Shown: positions 34,087 through 46,150, numbered from the stretch's first letter. The stretch is DNA of 64,000 bases from Siphonodentalium dalli (GCA_032622095.1 CP136064.1:188283794-188347793), one strand, 5' to 3'. The notes: generated by a model from the letters alone, not told the origin. Program-made: numbers and translations.

Positions 34087-35920
34087 GTTCTAAATAGTTT
34101 GATACCGGTAGCCTATATATATATATATGATTACGCATTGCATTCATCATGAAATACTCAAAGAACATTGACATTTCAAAGTTGTATAGAGGCAATTTTA
34201 ATTGTCTGAGAAATAAGATACAAAACACTTACTCTTCAATTGTGGTGGCCTGAAGGTTGAAAGCGTATACATGTAACTTCAACATGTCAGTTATGTAAGC
34301 AAAACTATATATTAGTTCATGACAAAATAATTACTTTATTTCAATTGCAACTGCTTGTTCTTGAAATTCAGATTGATATGAAACAATTCTCTTTGATATT
34401 CCTTTGCTGTGATGAATTTTAGCCTTCGCATTCATATATTTATTGAATGTTGTTTATTTAGCTGGCCCAGTTCACCCCCCCCCCAACATTATATTTAATT
34501 GGGAGAAATAATTGTGCTTAAGCGCGAATAATTGTTCTGATTATTATCCACATTCCTAGTTTTATATTAAATACAAATTAAATCTTAAGATAAATCGGTA
34601 ATGTAAATATCCAGAAAGCAACACTGACTTGGTGAAATTGACTTGGAAAAATCTGCTATCGCGTTCAGACCCACAAACCCACCCACCCACCAGCACCTTG
34701 TATCGTAAAGTCCCCCCCCCCCACTGGATGCAAAAATAAAGTAGCATGAGCCCTGAATATATAGGCCTAAGCAGTCTCCTTTTATGTCACGATACGACCA
34801 TTGATGTTGAAAGTGACATAAAGCCCAATTAGGCCTAACTAACTGACTAACTATGTAGCACATGGGCATAAATAATGTGCTTCAAACGTTTCTTATTATA
34901 AATTTAAGAAAAATAATTGAATAAACCGTGTGTTTTGTTGTTTTCGAACACCCACAACCTTAGTAGGGCCTATATAAAAATGAGAATGCGTCATATTAAA
35001 TTATATGTTACGTAATTATTTCGCGTCCTGTCAGAAATCTACCGGTCAGCGCCATGAAGTTTTGGACTACCTTAATTAATTTGATACCGGTAGCCTATAT
35101 ATGCTTACGCATTGCATTGATCATGAAATACTCAAATAACATTGACATTTCAAAGTTGTATAGAAGCAATTTTGAGAAATAAGATACCAAACTCTTATTC
35201 TTCAATTGTGCTGGCCTGAAGTTTGAAATATACATGTAACTTCAACATATCAGTTATGCAAGCAAAACTAGATATTAGTTCATGACAAAATAATTACTTT
35301 ATTTCAATTGCAACTGCTTGTTCTTGAAATTCAGATTGATATGAAACAATTCGATATTCAATTCTTTGTTGTGATGAATTTTAGCCTTCGCATTCATATA
35401 TTTATTGAATGTTATTTATTTAGCTGGCCCAGTTCACCCCCCCCCAACATTATATTTAATTTGGAGAAATAATTGTGCTTAAGCGAAAATAATTGTGCTT
35501 AAGCGAAAATAATTGTGCTTAAGCATAAATAGCTTATTTGTGGACATAATTAAGCATAAATAGCTTATTTGTTCTTGAGCGTAATTCTATTATTTTCCCT
35601 TAAGCACTTAATTATTTGTGCTTAAGCGCAAATAATTGAGCTTAAGCGGATATAATTGTGATTAAGCACAATTAATTGAGCTTTAGCGCAAATAATTATT
35701 ACAAGTGAATTTGACCTCCCATATGTATAATGACTAATGTTTTACCTCCGATTTTTAAATTGAATTTATCTTATCTACTGGTATCTTAATATTATCTTAT
35801 GACTGGAAAGGAAATTGTTATTATTGTTATCCACTTCATTCCCAGTTTTATATTAAATACAAAATAAATTTCAAGATAAATCGGTAATGTAAATATCCAG
35901 AAAGCAACACTGACTTGGTG
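34087..35920 (+). repeat. Direct duplication of ~0.55 kb, second copy expanded
   Basis: Copy 1 is 34087-34640 and copy 2 is 35085-35920. Shared text runs from gataccggtagcctatatat through gcattgcattcatcatg (or ..gatcatg), gttcatgacaaaataattac and agctggcccagttcac to gtaatgtaaatatccagaaa. Copy 2 holds about 280 extra bases, mainly the minisatellite at 35467-35700. Origin unknown. Confidence 0.8.
35467..35700 (+). repeat. ~20-bp minisatellite (aataattgtgcttaagcgaa)
   Basis: Three tidy units at the start are followed by degenerate and inverted units (cttaagcac.taattat). Copy 1 of the larger duplication has only about one to two units (34507-34535), so the array expanded after duplication. Confidence 0.8.
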
Positions 35921-37261
35921 TCAAGTTGGTGATTAAAACTGAAACGCATGTAATGCCATTTTTAGCTCAGACTACATCTTTTACCCATTTCACATTATTT
36001 AAATCGGGTTTGTTTCTTTAACTCCGTCGCGGATTCCCGGTCAGGTCAATCAAGCCCAACGCAATATCCGGTGTAAGATTTTGGGTGTCGGACGCTAGTT
36101 CGTTTTGCAGCGAAAGTGATTAGTTCCACAGTAACTTCTGTGAGGATAACGGATATTCTATCATCGATATATTAGCACAGTGCGTTCTTTGCAATGATCT
36201 AACTTCTACAGGTTTGTATCATGTGATTCGTTATGCGTGCTGCAGTTCATCTTGTCATCCAATTTTCGAGGCAAATAAATAACATTCCCCGCCCCAGTAC
36301 TCACACTGTCACAGTCAGGAGTCTCACTTGCCCTCGTTGTTGTCATATAATTCACAGTGTTTGTCCCCATAAGTTCAATCTCAATGTAAAAAAATATTTT
36401 GTAAAAAAATATGTCAAACAAAACGTAAACAGTACATTGTCAGAGTCACTGTCAGTGTCACACTGACTGTCACTGTGACTGTGTCAGTGTCAAATTCAAT
36501 ATCAATTATCAATATGATCATTGTGACTGAGGGAAGACGGTAGGTGCATGAGAGGTAGTGTACCGGTACTGGTCTCATGCTGGCAGACCGGGGTTTGAAA
36601 AGCTGGTCAAGGTATTCTAAAAAAAATCAGAACTTGGTCAGATACCAACTTTGTCAGGCTGAAAAGTCTCAATTGATGTCAGATTCAAGATCACTGAATA
36701 AAATCTGAATGTAAAATGCCGACTTCCCCCATTACAACATTTGTCCAGGTTTGTTGTTGTGAGCGTAGTGTAGTACTACAGTAGTAAGCTGTTTGATGGG
36801 GCACGGACATTAGATTAATGGCTGATCTGAGCTTAGCTGGGTCTGATTAAGCATAAAAAAATAATACTTCGTTTCTGGTAACCCTCCCTCCCATTCGCCA
36901 AACCACCCCCGTAAACCGTTATTTGTAAAAGAAAAAATAATTCCAAATTTCCCAATTTACGGTCTGAAAATTCCCAATCTCATTCTCCCAACTTTACTTT
37001 AATCTTCCAGTTTCTCTTAGTTTAATTTGCTGATTTTAATTCAATGAGTCATTAGCCTAATTAATTAACAAAATCACGCTCACAAAACAGACCAAACCGG
37101 GGTTAGTGGGCTAACAATGATACAAAAACGTGATTCCTCGAAAATACGTAACTTTAACCCAAATAAAACAAAGTCTTTTAGACTTATGGGTACCGGTATG
37201 GAATATGTTTATTAACTGAATTTGATATGTTTAGGGGTGTTGATTAATATAAATTAAATGG
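35921..37261. other. Unassigned stretch
   Basis: Contains a cactgtcagtgtcacactg type simple repeat (36432-36492) and a tRNA-like relic (36540-36605). No gene recognised. Confidence 0.35.
36540..36605 (+). other. Possible tRNA-derived SINE relic
   Basis: actggtctcatgctggcaga ccggggtttgaaaa resembles the anticodon-arm to B-box part of a tRNA-derived SINE (B box ggttcgaatcc). The A box and acceptor stem cannot be matched. Weak call. Confidence 0.25.
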
Positions 37262-37269
37262 CTTTGTAC

Positions 37270-38451
37270 TAGGCTTGCCACGATTATTTGATTAATCGAC
37301 TAACCTTCGGCAGGTGCGGTAGTCGACGGTTATTTACTTTCGTCGACTAATCGCCCGAGGGGGGGGGGGGGGGGGGTGGGTATGGTTGTGTAAATTGTGT
37401 ATCGATGTCATGCCTGGAAGTAACTGTTAACCGCGTATGCAGCACAATTCCGTTGCAGTGTCCTCTGTCTTTGATGTCGCCGCCGACGTTTGGCGGTCAT
37501 CTTCAAAGAATTATGTGTGCGACATGTTCACACAGTACGTGCCTGGCTGGCAGCATCCTTCAGTTTGTCTTTGATGTCTGCGCCGACTTTTCACAGAGTC
37601 ATCGCCGTCTTCGCCGATGTGTGGGTGAATCTGATCAGCTATTGGTTGGAATATATGTCAGCGTGTTAGGCCGTGGGCGGACCTGGGAAGGTTGCAAATA
37701 ATTACCATTACATGTATTCTCGTTTGGTGCCATTGTAAAAAAATGTCTTCAAGAAAACAATTCGATGTTTGGGAGTTCTTTGACAAGGGGTTACGATATA
37801 TAATATAAACTATTAATTTGTTTCATTATTTCTTGCAATTCTTTATTGAAAATGTCCAGGTTATACACGGCAGTAATTGTGACTGCATCCCCGTCACCCC
37901 GGGCCCAGGGTCCCCCACAAAATCTCAAATACCTCCCACTGTCTACCTATGTCCTCGTTAAATTCATTGTAAGTGCACACCTTTCGCCGCAATTTCACCG
38001 ATTAATGTGAAGCACGTGACCTGCCAAAATATGTAGCGGCGGCTTGGGAGTCGCATCGAGATAAGCTTTACTTCGTGAAATTTTGCACAGTTACTGTCAC
38101 ATCGTACTGACTACTCATATGCAGTTTGCTCTAACTTTGCCAGAAACATCGGCAATATGGGCACTTGGCAGTATTTAATAGTAAGGGCCTTTTAAAAACT
38201 ACATCGGGACGAATGAGACTATGAGGACATGATTATTCCTTGTTGTATATGCAATAAAACAGTGTAAACACGGAACATCGACAGTTTATAACTGTCTTCA
38301 AAATGAATGTAAAGAAGTCATCGTAATTTCGCATTTATCACTTGTTTACCTGGATGTAATACAGGGCGCATATATTACCGATTAATCGACTAACCGTCGA
38401 TTATAGCTGCCGATTAGTCGATTATGAAAACTCATAGTCGTGTCAACCCTA
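37270..38451 (+). mobile_element. hAT-type element with BED-finger remnant
   Basis: Ends TAGGCTTGCCACGATTA and, inverted, TAGGGTTGACACGACTA are flanked by an exact 8-bp duplication, CTTTGTAC (37262-37269 and 38452-38459), diagnostic of the hAT type. Subterminal copies of gattaatcgactaacc lie at both ends. A G-run sits at 37361-37376. The interior keeps only the start of a transposase-like frame (37743-37808). At 1.18 kb it is non-autonomous. Confidence 0.88.
37743..37808 (+). pseudogene. hAT transposase N-terminal stub (start of BED zinc finger)
   Basis: The 21-codon frame begins MSSRKQFDVWEFFDKG and stops after RYII. 'S.VW.FF' is how the BED DNA-binding finger at the N-terminus of hAT transposases begins; the two cysteines and the His pair that would complete the finger are missing. 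Position inside an element with an 8-bp duplication supports the reading. Too short to be functional. Confidence 0.5.
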
Positions 38452-38609
38452 CTTTGTACGGTACATATACCAGTACAATTTTTGTATTGTTTCATACAAA
38501 TTCTCAACAATCTGTAGTTAAATTTTCTGATAGTTCAATTTGTGGGAAGGTGCAGGGAGGTGGGGATTTTTTTTTTAGCAGGTTGAATATTGTTCACATA
38601 CCCCATTGG

Positions 38610-38967
38610 ACAAAACAAGTGTCCATTGGCACCGCGGTGTATTTGCCGTTCGGCCGTGGTGTCAGAGTTTGTAACTGCAGTTGAGCACCGCGGCCGAACG
38701 GCAAGTACACTGCGGCCGAACGGCAAGTACACCACAGGAGAACGACAATTACACCGCGGCGAACGCCATGTACACCGTGGTTAGATTTCTGGTTTGTATC
38801 GTCTTTTTTCAGTTTAATGAACGCACACCGCGGCAACTACACCATGGCCGAACGACAAGTACACTGCGACCCAACTGTAGTTAGCCGGTGGAGTCGCGGT
38901 GTAGTTGCAGTTGGCCGCGGTGGCAATGATAACCGCACCGCAGTTAAGTGGACACTTGTTTTGTTTA
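38610..38967. mobile_element. GC-rich element with repeated ACCGCGGCCGAACG motif
   Basis: Ends acaaaacaagtgtccat and, inverted, acaaaacaagtgtccac frame a GC-rich block in an AT-rich region. The phrase (caccgc.gccgaacggcaagt) recurs about six times in both orientations (about 38632-38660, 38685, 38708, 38733, 38752, 38827-38870, 38895-38925). Frames through it are repeat translations. No target duplication defined. Confidence 0.6.
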
Positions 38968-39252
38968 GCAGGGTACATGTACAGGGAACTCAGGCTTTAA
39001 CGCAACATGTTATTATGGAATAACTACTTAATTCTACTAACTTATACCAAGAATCAATCATATATACTAGTAGTAGTCCTGACTATAATTTGTATATAAT
39101 AATTTCTACTACTAAAATGAAGTCTGTATCAAATTTATAGAGGTACATGTACATGTAATGACTTTATTTATAGTATGAGCTGGTATATGCATGTCATGTA
39201 TCAGATTTATAAAGGTACTGTCTCACAGACTTAGTATGAGTTGGTATATACT
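38968..39252. other. Unassigned stretch
   Basis: Nothing recognised. Confidence 0.4.
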
Positions 39253-39365
39253 GTTGCCATTCATCGGAAATCTCTCACCGAGAGCTTTCTGATGAATGGC
39301 AACAAGCCATATTTCCGACTGACATTCTGCTGTGGTTAAGGAGTCGATCATTTAGGGCATTACTG
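39253..39365. mobile_element. Palindromic TA-MITE, left-truncated
   Basis: Inner left arm (gttgccattcatcgg), loop and full right arm to gggcattactg, followed by TA. Confidence 0.85.
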
Positions 39366-40232
39366 TACTAGTATGCCTTTCTAAATACCATTCACATGAT
39401 GGTACAATCGCTCTTTCGTAACAATATTTGTACCAATTGAATGATAATTGACTTCCTTAGCATGTGCTATGATGTTTATGCAGTCGCATTGGTCGAGACA
39501 TGTTAGTTCGTCACAAAAGCAATCATGGCACCGAATAGTGCGACACTGATTTTTAAGCATTTTGTGAACTGATTATACCTCTTGTAGCAAATGTATATCT
39601 GGCACATTCTAAATTCAACTATTATAGTTGTTGAACAACTATAGTATAGTTGTTAAGGATACAGCTGTTTCATGGATTCACAGTTACTGGATAAAAAGTT
39701 AAAAAAATCAACATTTTATTTCAGATTTTCTAAATGTAAAATAATCACATATTTCAAGAGAAGGCTTTGTGACCAAATCCACTCAGACCACTCCATTCAG
39801 GTGGTAGATTGCTGGGGACAAAATTTGACTGCATTTAATTTAACTGTATATAATCGATATAAATTATTTAAAATCTATATTTAAAAACAGATACCCAGTA
39901 TCAAGTTTAACTGTTTTAGGGTTCTGTAGGTCGGTCGATGTGCGGAAACACTGAAACAGAGATTCTTTTTTTTTTGTTGCTCTCGGGTAAAACCAAAAAT
40001 ATTTCTCTGGAAATTCCATGGTAACGGAATGTCTCAGGGCCTGCTGTACATTTTTTTTTCAAAGCTCACCCCAAGTTTGTTCATATGATATATGATAGTC
40101 ATTATCTGGTTTGAAACTCTAGATGATATTGGCTATTGAGACTTCGTTAACGGACATACTCAATGAAAAGAAAATACATAGGGTTGTCTCACTTAAAACC
40201 CAAACTCTGTGAAGTGTTCCTAGATATCCATA
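39366..40232. other. Unassigned stretch
   Basis: A short inverted pair, ttcaactattatagttgttg / aacaactatagtatagttg, lies near 39612-39655. No gene recognised. Confidence 0.4.
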
Positions 40233-40386
40233 CATTTAGTTGGAAATATGGCTTGTTGCCATTCATCGGAAAGCTCTCGGCGAGAGCTTTCCGATGAATG
40301 GCAACAAGCCATATTTCCGACTAAATCCTGAAAAGTTACCCATAATTCTGCTGTGGTTAAGAAGTCGATTAATTAGAGCATTACTG
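40233..40386. mobile_element. Palindromic TA-MITE, left-truncated
   Basis: Starts within the left arm (atttagttggaaatatggc) and keeps the centre and the full right arm ending agagcattactg, then TA. Confidence 0.87.
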
Positions 40387-42377
40387 TATCCCATGAATAA
40401 CATTTGATACATTTATTATTTTACAACTCAATTTATAAAAGTAATTATAGATATCTTCGTAGAAACTAATAACTTTGATAAAAATGACATAAATTTTCGG
40501 AAACATATTGAGAATACATGTACCGTTTTTGTTTGAATACTGAAATATCTCATGAGTGTCTGGCACGAGAATTTGATATTTCTTTCCATAAACGAATGAG
40601 ATGTTTCAGGTATTCAAACATATATATATATAAACATACACATGTATTTGCGCCTTATTAATTCTTAAATTTGCTAAATTACCCAGCATTCTCATTTTAA
40701 TAGCACAACAAATTAAACAATATGCGGAAAGCAACTCCCAAATTTCTGACACCGATTAGCTGATTAATAGCAAAAACCACTATCAAGTGATTACGTCATT
40801 ATGTCATTCGGCAAGCTACAGTGAAATAACAATAAGCTATATTACTATAATGAAATAAAAAAAAATGTGATTTTACTGTAGCTTCTAAGAGATACATATG
40901 ACGATTTACATTTCGGTAATTCTCCGCTATTTTATTGGCAAGCATATAATAAAAGGAAGTTATTACTACATGTAATATCTTTGCTGAACAATATTTTAAA
41001 AATAATGACACTGATAAAATTTTCAAGTAGGGTCTTTTTATTGGGTACGTAGGGAATGGGCAAACAAATAACATTTAATATTCAACCTAATTTGGAGAGT
41101 CAAGTGAGCCATATCTGTACATGTACCCTTTCTTTACTAAATGGATTCTCCAATTTAGTTACAAAAGTACACATTTAAATAGTCTGTTATTCATATGGAG
41201 GGATGTTCATGAGATTGAAGCAGGCGACAGATAATAAAAGTGCAGAAGGATTTTAATTCATTTGTGGAAAATGGTCAGATAATAAGTTCAACACGTTTGT
41301 TGATCTTATTCTTAACATTTTCTTAGTGAAATACTCGTCAATGAGTATTTAAGAAAGAATGGATTACATATGAATATCACCTGAGGAGCTTACATCAAGA
41401 GAAATCAGTTAACCTATTGCACTAAACAAACTAGTAAATTATTTGTATAAACGCATACTATATCTCGCATAAATTCGAAAACTTAACCGGCAACGTTCGA
41501 GAACTTATTCCGAACTAACAATATTAAGACCGGCACATGTGGCATCCCTTGCTAATCTTCTTACTTGTCTACTGTCAGACTGAATTTCATAATCATCATC
41601 ATCATCATCATCATCATATTCAACTGAACAAATCCTAAGACTTCTTGTTCTGAAAACATTTACAAATTGTTTAAGAATATTGTCATTTTCAGGTATGAGA
41701 GTCATTGAAATCGTATCTATCTCATATAAAAATTGTATCTCAAACCATTGTATAATATTTCAGGGAGTTGTCAGGTGGGATTTGGGACTAAATGTTTTAC
41801 ATAATAGTGGCTTTTCTGAAACTGATATATTTAGTTGAAGTTCAATATGAGCGTAGAATACATTCTATAAATAGCACATTTACTGTGTACATATTTTATC
41901 ACTTAGAAAACTGCGAAATCAAAGAATCTTTTGCTTGGTGATAAAGAATAATAAGAAAAGATATGCAATCAAAGCATGGATCAATAATAGGTAATGGGTC
42001 AAATACTTTATTTCTGGGTCAAGAAAAGCCTCAAAAGGCAATAAAATAAGAACGGAAGAACTAATATCTGATCCCATGATTCTACAGACACACATGATAC
42101 CCATAATAACGGAATTGGCATCTTTTATTGCGGCTTATTGCAGCGTGGATAAAATATCGATGTAGTCATTGATTCTTACGATATAGTGAGCTGCTATATT
42201 ATGTTATATTCTGCCCAATTTGTCTTCCCATAATAAGTACCAGTACAAGAATAACCCTGATATCAATATCGGTAATTGGCTGTGTGTATTCAGTACAAAT
42301 ACCATAGAAATATGGAATTTATCCTAGTTGATAATGCTCGGATGTTTTGAAAATAATCAAGCCTTTAGATCAGTGTG
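40387..42377. other. Unassigned 2-kb stretch
   Basis: Contains a (CAT)n microsatellite at about 41593-41617 and the phrase gtcagataataagttcaaca (41274-41294), which recurs inverted near 57987-58010. The minus-strand 91-codon frame at 40799-41074 shows no domain. No gene recognised. Confidence 0.4.
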
Positions 42378-42539
42378 CAGTAATGCCCTAAATAATCGAC
42401 TCCTTAACCACAGCAGAATTATGGGTAACTCAGTGAGAGCTTTCCGATGAATGGCAACAAGCCATATTTCCGACTAAATCCTGAAAAGTTACCCATAATT
42501 CTGCTGTGGTTAAGGAGTCGATTATTTAGGGCATTACTG
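42378..42539. mobile_element. Palindromic TA-MITE, internally deleted
   Basis: Left end present through attatgggtaact, then a jump into the right arm at gagagctttccg. The right end is complete with TA. The left flank is TG rather than TA. Confidence 0.87.
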
Positions 42540-42983
42540 TATTTGGGCACATGAGGATAGACCACTGAGGTGCTCATCTTCCATGATAATGGTGGTTTTT
42601 ACCTGGCAGGAGAAAATAGTGAAACTTAGACAAAAACAAACCAACTTTAAATTCTTACATTTGGTTTCCAAACGTATCCATTTTGGAATAATAGTGAAAT
42701 AAATTATATTTCAGTGTTTATTAGTGATATTGGAGGAGGTGATAACAAAAATTGCATTGCCAATTGGGCATATTATTTTGGGCAGATTTCCATATTTCGG
42801 GCACAGTGTTTACTGATGCAAATTTCCTTATTATACATCTCTATACTTTTATACACAACAGGGCCTTTGAGGGGATCCCATGCCGGTATAGCAGAAACCC
42901 TGTTTTAGAGATACCCGGTAGATGAATGTCCTTACCTTCTATCATCTTTCAGTCTCATTCTCCGCCGATCTCCGGTAATATTT
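42540..42983. other. Unassigned stretch
   Basis: Nothing recognised. Confidence 0.4.
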
Positions 42984-43135
42984 AGGGCCGTGTGGCCACA
43001 TGGCTTCTGAAACAACCTGACATTTTAGCTATCTGAGTTGTTAGGCCTTTATTTTATTTAATAAAATATAGGCCTATCAACTCAGATAGCTAAAATGTCA
43101 GGTTGTTTCAGAAGCCATTTGGCCACACAGCCCTT
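42984..43135. mobile_element. Near-perfect 150-bp palindrome (foldback MITE)
   Basis: Arms gggccgtgtggccacatggc ... agctatctgagttg and the inverse differ at only a few positions. The centre is ttattttatttaataaaata. The loop is almost nil. No protein or defined target duplication. Confidence 0.85.
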
Positions 43136-43177
43136 TTATTTAATTAACCAATTGAGAAAATTATAACCATAATTAAA

Positions 43178-43870
43178 AATCTCACCTTTAGGAACTCTAA
43201 AGTTCAGAAGGCATTTTAGTACTTCTTTCGCTGGATGAGTTCCAGATGATTGACATTTAAAATGTTAAAAAAAATTATTGCGAATCCTATTACCCGTGTT
43301 TTTAGAATTCCACTGATATGCCAAGCTGGCTCCATCACAGATACAGTAATGCCCTAATTAATCGACTCCATAACCACAGCAGAATTATGGGTAATTTTTT
43401 AGGATATAGTCGGAAATATGGCTTGTTGCCATTCATCGGAAAGCTCTCCCCGATTAATTAGGCATTTTTACTGTAGCATCATGGAACAAGCCTCCTTATA
43501 TGTTGCCTACCGAATGACATTTGGAATTAAATTTGAAGTATCTGATAGAATCAAGGATAGTGTTACTCAGCTTACTCTGACGAACATGATTTGACGACTT
43601 CCGTGACATTTAGTCAGAACTTGTTAGTGTGTAGTGGTGCGCTATTATCGCATTCAAACATTCAACATGCCCACAAAATGCTCCTCAACAATTTACCATT
43701 GGGTGCTCACAATGCGGTCAATGCCACACTGTTATCAGGTCAAAACATTCAACATACCCACAAAATGCTCCTCAAAACTGTACCATTGGGTGCATGTAAT
43801 GCAGCACTGTTATCACATCCAAACATTCAACATGCCCACAAAATGCTCCTCAACACTACCATTGGGTGTT
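43178..43870 (+). repeat. Paralogous block, copy 1 (see 45425-45845)
   Basis: Shares ordered text with 45425-45845: ctcacctttaggaactc.aaa, ggcattttag.acttctttc, gcatc.tggaacaagcctcc, cattcaac.tgccc.caaaa. It carries a MITE insertion (43344-43473) that the other copy lacks. Confidence 0.8.
43344..43473. mobile_element. Palindromic TA-MITE, right arm mostly deleted
   Basis: Flanked by TA at 43342-43343 and 43474-43475. The paralogous block at about 45585-45600 reads cacagaTAgcatcg without insertion, the pre-insertion state. Confidence 0.9.
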
Positions 43871-44280
43871 CATTTATATGCAGCATTATTATCACATCCA
43901 AATACAGTAATGCCCTAAATAATCGATTCCTTAACCACAGCAGAATTATGGGTAATGTTTCAGGATTTAGTCGGAAATATGGCTTGTTGCCATTCATCGG
44001 AAAGCTCTCACCGAGAGCTTTCCGATGAATGGCAACACAAGCCATATTTCCCGATTAAATCCTGATGAATGGCAACACAAGCCATATTTCCGACTATAAA
44101 TCCTGAAAAATTACCCATAATTCTGCTTTGGTTAAGGAGTCGATTATTTAGGCCATTACTGTAATCAACATACCCACAAAATTCTCCTGAACACTGTACC
44201 ATTGGGTGCTTGTAATGCAGCACTGTTATCATTTACAAACATTCAACATGCCTATAAAACTCACATCCACGCTGTGCCAG
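43655..44280 (+). repeat. ~80-bp tandem repeat, five units, interrupted by a MITE
   Basis: aacattcaacatgcccacaa aatgctcctc units start near 43657, 43743, 43822, 43902/44164 (split) and 44238. The 145- and 94-codon frames here are translations of the repeat. Confidence 0.85.
43905..44161. mobile_element. Palindromic TA-MITE with duplicated centre
   Basis: TA flanks at 43903-43904 and 44162-44163. It sits inside a unit of the 80-bp tandem repeat; other units read ccaaaCAttcaac where this one has ccaaaTA[MITE]TAatcaac. The inner part of the right arm (gatgaatggcaacacaagcc) is present twice. Confidence 0.9.
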
Positions 44281-45424
44281 AGGGCTGTAGTTCTCTGACA
44301 ATTATTATTTTTTTGCAACGAACATTGTTAAATCGATGAACAGAAGCAACTACATTGTATGTCCCTGTAACTGAGAAAATTTTATCTAGGAAAATTGAGA
44401 GTATCTGCTAAAAATAAAATTCCTTCTGGTACTAGTAGCAGTACACGGTCTATCGGGTTTTAGAGGATCGAAAAATAGGAATCTTGGGGGTATAACTGCC
44501 AGTGTAGTCTGTGTTAAATGTGACATTACTGGTTTCAAGATTTAATAATTTTACTAAACTTGGAAAGTTCACAAATATTGAAACAGTTGGATATGTAAAA
44601 TGATTTTCGAATTCAGTGAATGCCAACTCCGTGTGTTTGGTTCTAGGAAAATAGCCCGATTTCTCTCCCCTGAACTTTGTCATCTGCCACGTGATCTGTG
44701 ATTTGTGATTTTTTGAAATTTCTAGGATACCATTTCAAATATTTCTCAGCTCTGTAGAAGAAGCTATTTACTGACATTTGCTCTGTCATGGTCTGCTTTT
44801 AGGTTGAACATGGTAAATTTTAGTAAAATAAATGGGTTAAATTGAGTGTTTTGTATGTGCAAACCAAGGGGCATCATACTCAGTGACATATTGTAAGAAG
44901 TAGCTTAGGTACAGACATTTGTTTACACCTACCGGTACCATTTCTGTTGAAAATAAAAAAGGCTTAATGGGACCTTTGCCAATGATAATCAGTCAGCATA
45001 GATTGGAAGTACAGTACTCTCAGATGCCTAGTAATAGTGTCAGCACGATTATTAATTTTGGAGAAAGTTCCCAATAATCACTATTATTTGGCATTGAAAA
45101 ATACAATGAAATGGCCATCATTATTATTAATTTCAGCCTAAATCCCCACCCATCACTATTATTAGGCCATCATTGCTAGAAATTGTGTATTGCTACCGGT
45201 ACCTATATCAAATCTGATGATTGTTGCAATATGAAGAATTAGTAATCGTTGTAATAATATTATTGGCTGACGGCCGTGTGATGAGGGAAATCTGACTCGA
45301 CCTCTATCTTTCAGTCGGAATATGCGATATTAAAAAACAAAAACCTTAGTATTTACCCAAATTGTCAGGATTTTTTCGGAAATGTTGTAGTCATGTGGCC
45401 TAATGTGAGCTTTGAGAATGTAAT
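44281..45424. other. Unassigned stretch
   Basis: A minus-strand frame at 44450-44683 (77 codons) has no domain. ATTATT-rich patches lie near 45050-45180. No gene recognised. Confidence 0.4.
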
Positions 45425-45845
45425 AATGATCAATTCAAAATCTCGCCTTTAGGAACTCAAAAGTTCAGAAGGCATTTTAGAACTTCTTTCACTTGATGAG
45501 TTCCATATAATTGACATTTAGAAAATTACCAGTGTTTTAGAATTGGATGCCGAGCAGGCAAAAAGTTGGATTCATGGCAGATACACAGATAGCATCGTGG
45601 AACAAGCCTCCTTATTTGTTGCCTGCGGAATGATATTTAAAATTAAATTTGAAGTGTCTGATATAATCCAGGTTAGTGTTACTCTTGACAACATGATTTG
45701 ATGGCTGCGGTGACATTTAATAGTCAGAACTTGTCAGTGTCTAATGGAGCAGTTAAATTAACATCCAAACATTCAACGTGCCCTCAAAATGCTCCTCAAC
45801 ACTGGGCCATATGGCTCCTATTTCTCTATGCTATGAAGACTATTA
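45425..45845 (+). repeat. Paralogous block, copy 2
   Basis: Uninterrupted relative of 43178-43870. It also shares its end (tggctcctatttctctatg.tatgaag..attattcat) with a third, weaker copy near 50430-50525. Confidence 0.75.
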
Positions 45846-45889
45846 TTCATTTTTTTTTAAATGGAATGTTTTATGATATTGGTCTAGCA

Positions 45890-46110
45890 GTCTGTCTGTC
45901 TGTCCATTTGTTCACTTTTGGTTTCCGGATGATAACTTTAGATAGTCTGAACTGAATGAAATGAAATTTGGTATGTGGGTTTACTAGCCGAAAATACGGT
46001 TCAATTTCGAATTTGGGTTCGCCCACCAAATTTCACCAGAGTTATGGCCCTTTGTTGGAAATACCACATGCGTATTTTGCCATGCCCTAGCAATGAATGC
46101 TCTTGTTTGC
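45890..46110 (-). mobile_element. Core-repeat (Pearl-like) fragment
   Basis: gtctgtctgtctgtccattt, then gaaatttggtatgtgggttt and cagagttatggcccttt: one core unit plus remnant microsatellite, inverted relative to 4381-4985. Confidence 0.6.
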
Positions 46111-46150
46111 AACCAGTAATCTTGAATCAATGAAAAGAAGCAGCTACCTA

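Noticed and set aside
36540-36605. A functional tRNA gene
   Set aside because: Only the anticodon-arm to B-box part is matched, no acceptor stem pairing; at most a SINE relic.
38424-39023. Several overlapping frames on both strands
   Set aside because: They are produced by the GC-rich motif repeats, which keep frames open by composition.
43591-44028. 145-codon frame with internal repeats
   Set aside because: It reads through the 80-bp tandem array and into the palindromic MITE; repetition is at DNA level and the end lies in a known mobile element.
43655-44280. Regular spaced repeats, CRISPR-like at first glance
   Set aside because: Units are adjacent ~80-bp tandem copies without unique spacers, in a eukaryotic setting.
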